A DNA stretch of 64,000 nt from Gimesia aquarii. GTDB lineage: Bacteria > Planctomycetota > Planctomycetia > Planctomycetales > Planctomycetaceae. A model generated the notes under the pieces. That model did not search any database. It saw only the letters and a list, made by a program, of their open reading frames with translations, and had not been told where the DNA came from. The position numbers were made by a program, and so were the translations under genes. The DNA is taken from the NCBI RefSeq assembly GCF_007748175.1, contig NZ_CP037422.1, positions 7,089,952 to 7,153,951 on the forward strand. The letters are read 5' to 3'. This document shows positions 25,789 through 33,864 of the stretch, piece by piece (position 1 is the first letter of the stretch; each line of letters opens with the position of its first letter).

Positions 25789-27720
25789 TCAGTAATCGAT
25801 ATCATCTGCCTCGACAGCTTCTTCCATAATGAGATCATAGCGAAGAGAAGGGTCTTTCCCAAAGAGCTGAGAGAAGGTCGAATCCGCTTCTAATTGACTA
25901 TCAATATCGACTTTCAATAGAACACGATGTTTCGGGTCCAGCGTTGTCACTTTCAACTCACTGGCGGTCATTTCGCCCAGTCCTTTAAAGCGACCAATTT
26001 CGTATTTTCGGTTGGCGGGCAACGACTCCACAATTTCTTCTTTCTGAACATCGTCCTGTGCATAAAATTTTTCAGTTCCAACGGTGATACAGTACAAAGG
26101 TGGCTGTGCCAGAAACAACTTTCCCTGCCGAATCAATTCCATCATATGACGAAAGAAGAATGTCAGCAGTAATGTGCTGATGTGATAACCATCACTATCG
26201 GCATCCATCAGCAGAATAATACGGTTATATCGCAGTTTGTGAATGTCAAAGTTGGCGCCGATACCTGTTCCCAATGTCTCAACCAAATCCTTGATCTCCT
26301 GATTTCCCATGATCTTGGAAACCGCCAACGATTCGGTATTTAACACTTTACCACGAAGCGGTAATACCGCTTGAATACGACTGTCACGGCCCATTGCCGC
26401 CGTACCGCCAGCAGATAAACCTTCCACAAGAAAGAGCTCCGACTCTTCGGGTTTGTTAGAGCGACAATCGAGAAGCTTCCCTGGCAAAGTCGATTTTCGA
26501 TTCGTGGCAGACTTTCGGCGAACTTCTTTTTGTGCATCTCGGCTGGCCAAACGGGCACGTGCAGCTAACACAATACGACCAACCACTGCATCGGCAATAC
26601 TTGGGTTATTATTTAACCATGTTTCTAAAAGTGGACGCACAATTCCTTCCACAAAACCACTCACTTCAGGATTATTTAGCTTTTCTTTTGTCTGGCCCTG
26701 GAACATTGGATCGTTATGGAAAACCGAAATCAAGCAAAGTACGCCTTCCCTGATATCTTCTGTAGTGATGGAAAGCCCTTTGTGTTTGATATTATGTACG
26801 TCCATGTAATTCTTCACTGCTTTGGCAATACCGGAACGCAAACCACTTTCGTGCGTTCCTCCAGCATGTGTGCGAATTCCGTTGACATAACTGCGAACTT
26901 GCTCATCAGTTGCATCAGTCCAACGCAAGACCATTTCAACACGAACATTCTTATCTTCTTTTTCCGCGAAAAACAGTTGTTCGTGTACCGCCTTTTTCTG
27001 CTGTTCCTGAGTCAGTTTTTCTAGATACCCTCGAATTCCTTCCGGATGAGAAAGTTCGTGAGTCTCTTTTTTGACTTCATCCTTAAACGTAATTTTCAAT
27101 CCACCATGAATAAACGCAACATCTTCCAGATGTTGGCGGATCGTATCAGCATTGAAATGGACACGTCGAAAAATGGTATCATCGGGCCGGAAATAAATCT
27201 CTGTGCCATGTCCGCGTAACGGTTTTACTTTTTTGACAGGCGTAGTTGGTTTCCCTTTTTTATAGCGCTGGACATATTGATGGCCATCACGAACTACCGT
27301 GGCCATCATTTCAGAAGAGAGCGCATTCACGACTGAAGAACCAACTCCATGTAAACCACCACTGCGAGCATAGTTTTTATCCGAAAACTTTCCGCCAGCG
27401 TGTAATGTGGTCAATATCAGCTCCAGTGCCGACTTTTTGGTCTTAGAGTGTTTATCAACGGGAATACCTCGCCCGTTATCTTTTACACTGCACGATGCGC
27501 CGTCCTTATGGAGCGTAACAACAATTGTGTCTGCTTCCTTCGCGAGATATTCGTCGACCGAATTGTCTACAATTTCCCAGAGCAGATGATGCAGCCCTCG
27601 AATATCAACTCCTCCAATATACATGGAGGGTCGTCTGCGGACGGCTTCCAATCCTTCCAGGACTTCGATGTCGGCGGCTGAGTATTTCTTCGTGTTCGAT
27701 GATTTTGCTGCGGTTGCCAT
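25789..27720 (-). CDS. gyrB: Type IIA topoisomerase subunit B (GyrB/ParE family)
   Basis: The ATPase/strand-passage subunit. The GHKL ATPase has EIVDNSVDE, VKDNGRGIPVD and a Gly-rich GGLHGVGSSVVNAL ATP lid (residues 49-133); the transducer has the QTKEKLNN loop Lys (about 343). The Toprim domain has the catalytic Glu in EGLSAGG (433-439) and DADSDG (506-511). The usual EGDSAGG reads EGLSAGG. At 643 residues it lacks the large insertion of E. coli GyrB. It lies 95 bases downstream of the A subunit. Sequence alone does not settle gyrase versus topoisomerase IV, so the symbol is provisional. Confidence 0.9.
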   Translation of the reverse strand: MATAAKSSNTKKYSAADIEVLEGLEAVRRRPSMYIGGVDIRGLHHLLWEIVDNSVDEYLAKEADTIVVTLHKDGASCSVKDNGRGIPVDKHSKTKKSALELILTTLHAGGKFSDKNYARSGGLHGVGSSVVNALSSEMMATVVRDGHQYVQRYKKGKPTTPVKKVKPLRGHGTEIYFRPDDTIFRRVHFNADTIRQHLEDVAFIHGGLKITFKDEVKKETHELSHPEGIRGYLEKLTQEQQKKAVHEQLFFAEKEDKNVRVEMVLRWTDATDEQVRSYVNGIRTHAGGTHESGLRSGIAKAVKNYMDVHNIKHKGLSITTEDIREGVLCLISVFHNDPMFQGQTKEKLNNPEVSGFVEGIVRPLLETWLNNNPSIADAVVGRIVLAARARLASRDAQKEVRRKSATNRKSTLPGKLLDCRSNKPEESELFLVEGLSAGGTAAMGRDSRIQAVLPLRGKVLNTESLAVSKIMGNQEIKDLVETLGTGIGANFDIHKLRYNRIILLMDADSDGYHISTLLLTFFFRHMMELIRQGKLFLAQPPLYCITVGTEKFYAQDDVQKEEIVESLPANRKYEIGRFKGLGEMTASELKVTTLDPKHRVLLKVDIDSQLEADSTFSQLFGKDPSLRYDLIMEEAVEADDIDY

Positions 27721-27815
27721 AATAGATGTGATAAATTTCTCTAGATAAACTGCAAATATGAAACTGATGTTATCTCAAAGCCTCGACTGGCCCAAGATGA
27801 AAAAATGGAATGAGT

Positions 27816-30242
27816 CTACTCTTCATAGTCTCCTAGCTCATCCCAGTCGACAACTTCAATTGGTGGATACAATATTTCAGCAAAGCCACTTCTCTGGCTG
27901 GTTTTAACTCCTTTGCCACCCCGGGAGGTCACTCCATATTTCATTTGGCCAAACGTCATTTTCTTGCCATTTGTGTTTATCACCCGTAAACAGTCACTGG
28001 GACGACTCAACTGGAGCGCTCCAATGACAAAGTCATCTTTTTCAAGACGAATGCCTTTGACTCCCTTACCCGGATTGGAGAGCAACGCCGCTTCTTCAAT
28101 CTCACAGTGCAACACTCGAGCATCATTCGTAGCAATAAACATTGTTTCTGCATCTTCGACCAAAGCCGCATAGACCACACGATCATCTTTACCAAGCCGA
28201 CAGTATTTACGACCCGCCTTTGTTGATGCTGTACGAAATGTACTGAAAGAGACCCGCATGATCTGGCCTTTTTCGGTGACAATCAAGAGATGGGGAGTGG
28301 GAATGGGCTTTCTGCGAGTCGACTTATCTTCAGGTGTGAACCGTGAATCAGTTGTGATAGCTGCAACCAGATTCACACCATCTCCCAGACGTGCATGTTT
28401 TGAAAGTGGTTCACCATATCCAGAGGAAACAGGCACCTGTTCGATGGGTAATGTATAGGCAACACCATCACTGGAGAAAAACACGACATGGTCGAGTGTA
28501 CTTCCTGGTGCCACCGCTAACACACTGTCACCTTCTCGGGTGCGCGTTTTATCGAGCTCCCGAGTTTCCCCTTTTGTTTTGAGACGTCCTACCCTTTTGA
28601 TCCAGCCTTCTCTGGAGACAACGACATTTGTATTTTCCCTCACAATATAAGCCTGAGGGTCAAATTCGGTAATTTCATCGGAAGAGCCCAGTTTGGTTTG
28701 ACGTTTCTCAGGAAATTCCTTCCCAATTTCAACCAGTTCGTTTTCAACGACTTTCCAAAGTCTTCTTTTAGAAGCAAGAATACGGCGGATACGATCAGCT
28801 TCTGCCTGTTTTTCTTTTAACTCTTCTCGAATCGTGTTTATTTCCAGTTTGGAAATACGATAGAGTTGTAATTCCAGAATTGCCATCGTCTGAATTTCAT
28901 CCAGACGAAAATTTGCCATTAGTTTCTTCGCGGCATCCTGCTTGCCATTACTGGCACGAATTAACTTTAACGCTTTATCCAAACCATTAAAGATAATTTT
29001 AAAGCCTTGGAGAATATGAATTCGTCTTTCGAGCAATTCCAGTTGATACTCAAAACGACGTCGAACGCTCACGAAGCGAAAATCGAGGAAGTATTGCAAC
29101 ATCTCCTTCAAATCACAGCGTTGTGGCACAAGCACGTCAGACTCATCTGGCACGAGACAGGTCAGATTGACCGAAAAATTCTGCTCCAGATGTGTATGCT
29201 TATATAAAAAGGCCATCACTGTTTCAGGATCAGCATCTGGCTTGATTTCCAGAACAATTTTCAGGCCATTTTTATCGTCTGTCTCATCAGCAACATCAAC
29301 CAGTTGCGGAAGTTTTCTCGCTTCAACAATACCACCAATCTCTGAAAGAAGCGAACCCGTTTCGACCCCATAAGGAACGGAATAAACAATCAGACGGTTC
29401 ATCCCTTTCGAACGCCTGTCAGTATCAGGTTTCCATTCACCTCGAATCTTTATGGGACCACGCCCCTCTTTATAAACACTTGTTAAAGATCGCTTATCAG
29501 TCACAATCCGGCCTCCCATAGGGAAGTCAGGACCTTTAATGTGCTTCATTAACTGGGCAACAGTCGCATTCTTGTTATGAATAAGATGTGTACAAGCCTT
29601 AATGACCTCACCCAGATTATGAGGAGGAATATTCGTTGCCATCCCGACTGCAATTCCATGTACTCCATTGACAAGCAGGTTGGGAAATCGCGCAGGTAGT
29701 ACGACAGGCTCATTACGAGTACCATCATAATTGGGACGCATCTCAACGGTTTGAAATCGCAGCTCATTCATGAGATGTTCTGCTATTCCAGTCAACCTTG
29801 CTTCAGTATAACGTGCAGCTGCCGCTGGCAATCCCATAATAGAACCGAAGTTACCCTGACCATTGATCAGAGGGTTTCTCAGGTTGAAATCCTGTGCCAG
29901 TCGTACAAGAGCGTCATAGACAGATGCATCGCCGTGGGGATGGTAATTACCCGTGGTATCACCGCAAATCTTGGCACATTTACGTGGCTTCGCATTGGCC
30001 ACGAGACGCAAGTCTTGATACATAACATACAGAATACGCCGTTGAACCGGTTTAAGGCCATCACGGACATCTGGTAAAGCACGTGACGTAATAACAGACA
30101 TCGCGTAATTCAGGTAGCGTCTGCGTGTCACTTCACTAATAGGAATATATTCAATACGGTCGGTTTCACTCCCGACTTGTCCATTTGTGCCTTCGGTTTT
30201 GCCTTTTTTGGCTGATTTTCGTTTAGCCAAGAGTCTCTCCAA
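27816..30242 (-). CDS. gyrA: Type IIA topoisomerase subunit A (GyrA/ParC family)
   Basis: The DNA cleavage/religation subunit. The winged-helix region has HPHGDASVYD (101-110) and the catalytic Tyr145 in AARYTEARL; tower and coiled-coil gate follow, then a C-terminal beta-pinwheel with SRGGKG near residue 770, resembling the GyrA box and favouring gyrase. The position equivalent to E. coli Ser83 is Ala106, while the Asp87 equivalent (Asp110) is kept. The frame offers no ATG start; the first usable codon after an in-frame stop is the TTG at 30242. It is transcribed ahead of the B subunit, probably as one operon. Confidence 0.9.
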   Translation of the reverse strand: MERLLAKRKSAKKGKTEGTNGQVGSETDRIEYIPISEVTRRRYLNYAMSVITSRALPDVRDGLKPVQRRILYVMYQDLRLVANAKPRKCAKICGDTTGNYHPHGDASVYDALVRLAQDFNLRNPLINGQGNFGSIMGLPAAAARYTEARLTGIAEHLMNELRFQTVEMRPNYDGTRNEPVVLPARFPNLLVNGVHGIAVGMATNIPPHNLGEVIKACTHLIHNKNATVAQLMKHIKGPDFPMGGRIVTDKRSLTSVYKEGRGPIKIRGEWKPDTDRRSKGMNRLIVYSVPYGVETGSLLSEIGGIVEARKLPQLVDVADETDDKNGLKIVLEIKPDADPETVMAFLYKHTHLEQNFSVNLTCLVPDESDVLVPQRCDLKEMLQYFLDFRFVSVRRRFEYQLELLERRIHILQGFKIIFNGLDKALKLIRASNGKQDAAKKLMANFRLDEIQTMAILELQLYRISKLEINTIREELKEKQAEADRIRRILASKRRLWKVVENELVEIGKEFPEKRQTKLGSSDEITEFDPQAYIVRENTNVVVSREGWIKRVGRLKTKGETRELDKTRTREGDSVLAVAPGSTLDHVVFFSSDGVAYTLPIEQVPVSSGYGEPLSKHARLGDGVNLVAAITTDSRFTPEDKSTRRKPIPTPHLLIVTEKGQIMRVSFSTFRTASTKAGRKYCRLGKDDRVVYAALVEDAETMFIATNDARVLHCEIEEAALLSNPGKGVKGIRLEKDDFVIGALQLSRPSDCLRVINTNGKKMTFGQMKYGVTSRGGKGVKTSQRSGFAEILYPPIEVVDWDELGDYEE

Positions 30243-30785
30243 TACATCTACGACTCAGCCGTATGAACGACGGGCTGAGAATCTATCAATAGCCACATTG
30301 ATCAATGGCTCTCGTTAAGAATTCGGGTGATCCCAGATGGTAACTTAAGAAAAATATGCTGATTTTGCCACTTAAACAAACACTAAGGATTGTATCTGTT
30401 GAAACGATTATTGAATAGATAAGGCCACTCGTAACCCTTTAAATAGACGATAATTCGGGAAAATAGGACGAATCGTCATTGTAGTTACAAAATGACTCAT
30501 TCCGACGATTCCTGCCAGCCGAAATTTGAACTAGTGACTTTCGTTTTTGAGAATCACTATTTGGCGATTGAAACATACAAAAATGACCAGAGATCTGAAA
30601 AGTGAAATTTCGCGAAATTCGGATTTTCCTTCGGTCTTTATAAAGTGGCTTTGCCTCGTTTATAAGCCGACAAAGGTTCTGAAATTAGATAACTGATCAT
30701 TCATATTGACTGGGAGAGTTGGACGACTCTCTAACACAGTCTAATTGGTGGATAAACCACAACAAAAATCCAGGGAGGGATTGTT
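30243..30785. other. Divergent intergenic region with several small inverted repeats
   Basis: It separates the topoisomerase operon from the small secreted-protein trio, which are transcribed apart. CATTGATCAATG (30296-30307) is a perfect palindrome close to the topoisomerase start, and CTCAGCC/GGCTGAG form a 7-base inverted repeat near 30255-30280. Near the other end lie two mRNA-leader hairpins, listed separately. No open frame is supported. Confidence 0.5.
30714..30759 (+). promoter_or_regulatory. 5' leader hairpins upstream of a strongly initiated secreted-protein gene
   Basis: GAGAGT (30714-30719) pairs with ACTCTC (30726-30731) around a 6-base loop, and GTGG/CCAC close a second small hairpin near 30747-30759. 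They are followed by a very strong ribosome-binding site, GGGAGGG, eight bases before the ATG at 30786. The combination suggests a stabilised, highly translated message. The regulatory role is inference. Confidence 0.4.
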
Positions 30786-31556
30786 ATGGCTCGTTCGAGT
30801 CTCAAGGTAACCTTGCTTACCGGGCTGTTACCGGCATTTTTGCTGATGGCACCAGCGGTACAGGCAGCGGAAACAGGTGCTGTCAATAATGCTGTGGTTC
30901 AGCAGGAAAGTCGCTCAAAAGTATCAAAATATAATCCGGTCAGTTGGTTGAAACAAAAGTTTTCCCGATCGGCTGGCAAGCCATCTAATATCAAGCAAGT
31001 CAGCCATGAACGAGAAGCAACTTCCCAACCACCTAAGCAAAGTTCGTTTGCAAAAAGACCGAAGCTGGGTCGTCGCACTCAAAATAGCAGGTATATTCAA
31101 CAGGTCAGTAATCAACCTCGAATGATTCAAGCAGCACCTGCTCGTTTTGATCAAGCACAGCAGGCACGACCAATCAGCTATTCACACGGGCACTTTAAAC
31201 ATCATAAAAACTATAAAGCACCTCAACAGATCCGATCGACGGCGGGTATGAATGTATTACCCGGATATCCTCAACTGGGAGCTCCAATGTACCCTTCTCC
31301 CAAACCTGGTATTCCTAACTATGTCGGACGAACCATTATCACAAACCAGGCATTGGCTCCTCAGGAAATGTTATATCCACATGAGTACAAAGCCATGTAT
31401 GGCCCTTATTACTACAACGTAAAGGGGGGCTGGATGTGGACACCATTCGGGATGCGATCTCATGAACGATGGAAGCTGGAAGGTACTCAGGTTCATGTAA
31501 AATACAAATCGGATTTTGGCTTCTTCCCAAGGTTCATTCCTCCGTTGGTAAGGTGA
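30786..31556 (+). CDS. Secreted basic protein of unknown function (trio member 1)
   Basis: A clear signal peptide (hydrophobic residues about 8-26, with a VQAAE cleavage region) leads a 256-residue basic protein rich in Gln, Lys, Arg and Pro in its first half. The C-terminal half has Tyr- and Gly-rich sequence, including YPHEYKAMYGPYYYNV and a WMWTPFG stretch. I recognise no family. The ribosome-binding site is unusually strong, so expression is probably high. The next two genes are also small, secreted and Gly/Tyr-rich, and the three probably share a role at the cell surface. Confidence 0.8.
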   Translation: MARSSLKVTLLTGLLPAFLLMAPAVQAAETGAVNNAVVQQESRSKVSKYNPVSWLKQKFSRSAGKPSNIKQVSHEREATSQPPKQSSFAKRPKLGRRTQNSRYIQQVSNQPRMIQAAPARFDQAQQARPISYSHGHFKHHKNYKAPQQIRSTAGMNVLPGYPQLGAPMYPSPKPGIPNYVGRTIITNQALAPQEMLYPHEYKAMYGPYYYNVKGGWMWTPFGMRSHERWKLEGTQVHVKYKSDFGFFPRFIPPLVR

Positions 31557-31642
31557 CAGTTTAAAAGTAAAAGGCTGTTGAGACCAGAAAATGTTTATCA
31601 CTCTGAGACTATTCGCTCAGAGATACCATCAGGAAAAATATC

Positions 31643-32185
31643 ATGCACAATTTTACCTATAAATTAACAGGACTCATTGTAACGACAGGGATCATTACAG
31701 CCCTGTCAGTTCAGAGCCTGCAAGCTGGTGAACCAGCCAGTCTGAAACAGTACCAGAAATCAGGTTCTCCGATTAAACAGGTTGGTTTTTTAAATGATAA
31801 ATGTGGCTGTAAGAAGAACCATATCTATTCTTATTCGAATAGTCCTTCTTACGTAGGCAGCGATTGCCCGCACTGTCGTGCCGGATCAAGGACTTCTGCT
31901 GGTATTGGGAAACGCGGTTCCTTACGCAACTTTTTCCGTTGCAAATTCGGTTACTTCATTCCTACCGGATGTGGTGGTAAAGGTTGTCCTCCCATCGGCC
32001 ACTACAATATGACATACGCCGTTGATCCCTACTCGTTCGACCAACGGGATGGACGAATCTATGGTGCACAAGGTTACGGCGTTCCGATTGCTGTTCCACT
32101 GGCTCCCAATGTTCGACAGAGCTACAACTACGGTTGGGGAATTCCTTCAAGCCGTATTACTCCAATCTCTCGCATCGTTCAATAA
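31643..32185 (+). CDS. Small secreted Cys-rich protein (trio member 2)
   Basis: This 180-residue protein has a signal peptide (hydrophobic residues about 8-28). The mature part is Gly-, Tyr- and Cys-rich with DKCGCKKNH, DCPHCRAGS and TGCGGKGCPP, which could hold metal or form disulfides. It lies 86 bases after trio member 1, on the same strand, and shares a Tyr-rich, Pro/Gly-rich C-terminus with it. I recognise no family. The structural or matrix-protein idea rests only on composition. Confidence 0.78.
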   Translation: MHNFTYKLTGLIVTTGIITALSVQSLQAGEPASLKQYQKSGSPIKQVGFLNDKCGCKKNHIYSYSNSPSYVGSDCPHCRAGSRTSAGIGKRGSLRNFFRCKFGYFIPTGCGGKGCPPIGHYNMTYAVDPYSFDQRDGRIYGAQGYGVPIAVPLAPNVRQSYNYGWGIPSSRITPISRIVQ

Positions 32186-32223
32186 TTATAATATTATCCT
32201 CAATGAGGTTCAGGAAGATCGTT

Positions 32224-32910
32224 ATGAGAATCTTAAACGTACAACTGCTTACTATTCTGGCAGTGACCGGTTTCGCGGTCAGCACTACGTCAAATGTAAG
32301 CGCTGATGATAGAACCACAGTGAACGATGGAAACATCCAACAAGTGGCCCATCACGTTCGCGGCGGTGGCTATGCTTACAATTGTCCTCCCGGGTATTCA
32401 AATCGCTATGATGGTGATGGAACTTATCGAAACTACACCTCACGAGAAGGCTGGGCCTTTTTAAGAAAGTGCCACACCTCTCCAGGTCATGGTTGGTGCC
32501 CTCCTTCTGCACAAAGTATTCAAAGGACTCCGGTTCAGTACCAACGTTATTACTCGAATCAATTTATGGGACAGCCAGGTCCCACAGCTGCTGTCAATTA
32601 CCCACAGGTTTACATGCCAACTGACACAACGCAACTCGGTTTTTATTACCAGCGTGTACCATCCTGGCAACCACGTAGTGGCATGATTCCCCCACCACCA
32701 AATCCAAATATGTACCATACGCGTGATTGTCGTTCCTGCAGAGGCCATGGTTGTCGACATTGCCGAGGACAGCACTATGGTGGACCAGTATATTATATCA
32801 ATGAAAGTCCGGAAGCTTCTCAACCAGAGGCGGCTCCAAAAACAGAAAATGCGAACCCGCCGGTTCCTCCGTCACCTTCCAAATTAAATCAGGCTTCATT
32901 CGAACAATAA
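32224..32910 (+). CDS. Small secreted Cys/Tyr/Gly-rich protein (trio member 3)
   Basis: I chose the ATG at 32224, with AGGAAG upstream; it yields a signal peptide (about residues 1-27) and a 228-residue protein. Upstream in-frame ATGs would overlap member 2 and bury the signal. The mature part is Tyr-, Gly- and Pro-rich and contains CRSCRGHGCRHCRG (about residues 170-183), a CxxCxGHGCxxCxG pattern like one DnaJ zinc-finger repeat pair. The tail is Pro/Glu-rich. A terminator follows, closing the trio transcript. Confidence 0.78.
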   Translation: MRILNVQLLTILAVTGFAVSTTSNVSADDRTTVNDGNIQQVAHHVRGGGYAYNCPPGYSNRYDGDGTYRNYTSREGWAFLRKCHTSPGHGWCPPSAQSIQRTPVQYQRYYSNQFMGQPGPTAAVNYPQVYMPTDTTQLGFYYQRVPSWQPRSGMIPPPPNPNMYHTRDCRSCRGHGCRHCRGQHYGGPVYYINESPEASQPEAAPKTENANPPVPPSPSKLNQASFEQ

Positions 32911-32955
32911 ATATTTTCCAAGGTAAGCCTGTTTCCTAAGAAACACTTGTTAAAC

Positions 32956-33001
32956 AAACAGAGTCGTTCCTGATAACCTTAAAGGAATGACTCTGTTTTT
33001 T
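32956..33001 (+). terminator. Rho-independent terminator
   Basis: AAACAGAGTCGTTCC (32956-32970) pairs with GGAATGACTCTGTTT (32984-32998) over 15 positions, with one G-T wobble and a 13-base loop, ending in a run of six T. It lies about 45 bases after the trio member 3 stop. Confidence 0.93.
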
Positions 33002-33002
33002 C

Positions 33003-33864
33003 ATGCGCAGAACAATCTTCCAATACTAAATTGCCCTTGATTAATTCAAGGCTTTCAAAACTTCCTTTTAACACTGATTAACAAGTGAAAATTTACGACT
33101 TGACTCAACCGTGCCAAAAGACAAACTCCCTGTTTATGGCTCGCGCGCGAGAAAAAAATCTAGTGAATCTATCTACCTCACTGAAATTGGTAGCACTATT
33201 AAACCTAACTGTTTTAACCAAATTCGACTCCAGAAATTTAAAATTGCTTCCGTTTGTGCATGTCCCTATTTGCCAAAAAGTACCACTTTCGAGACAATAA
33301 CGCGCATAACTGTTCTCACAATAATCTTGTATCTAACTAACTGACCAGCTCCATAACAACCCTCGTTAAACCTCTAGCTCAGGCCGGTATGTCTAATTGA
33401 AATCGGTCATCATCTCATTAAAAATCTATGGTGACATATTGACACGGCTGGAGGAAGACCAGCTTCTTAATCCTATTTATGAAAAAGAGACTGCAGCACT
33501 GATAAACAGACACCATATGTTCTTCTTTGATAAACGCACAAAATATGTATCGCCTGCTTATTTTCTAACCGGTAAAATCAGGCAAGTATCATTTAGCAGA
33601 TTATACTGAGGAAATGCAGTTGTCTGAGTGTGAAAATTTGGGTTCATGAACGAACAAAAAAGTAGATTTCAACACAAACCCGATTTTACAGAAATCGTTT
33701 GGTTTTTTATTTATTATTTCACTGTTTTTCTAGTAGCATATAACAATAGGCAGGCATTTACAAAACGGACTAGCAATCAAAAGTCCAGGGAGCGATCAAA
33801 AAGTTGCCTGGGGTTTTTGAGGGTAAATGATCCAAGTACCTCATTTTCTGAAAGTGCGGATTCA
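33003..33864. other. Long non-coding stretch before the thioredoxin-mosaic gene
   Basis: Between the terminator and the chosen start at 33865 I see only short plus-strand frames (at 33085, 33111 and 33397) without recognisable protein features or good ribosome sites. The next gene's frame is open back to an ATG at 33646, but that extension puts a Phe/Tyr-rich helix and a basic stretch ahead of a normal signal sequence. I treat this region as untranslated or promoter sequence. Confidence 0.5.

Noticed and set aside
33085..33609. Three short plus-strand frames (33085, 33111, 33397)
   Set aside because: They overlap each other, lack ribosome sites and show no signal peptide, motif or repeat; the region follows a strong terminator.
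33646..33864. 73-codon N-terminal extension of the thioredoxin-mosaic protein
   Set aside because: It would place an aromatic helix and basic linker ahead of a normal export signal starting at the ATG at 33865; I keep the shorter start, though the extension cannot be excluded.
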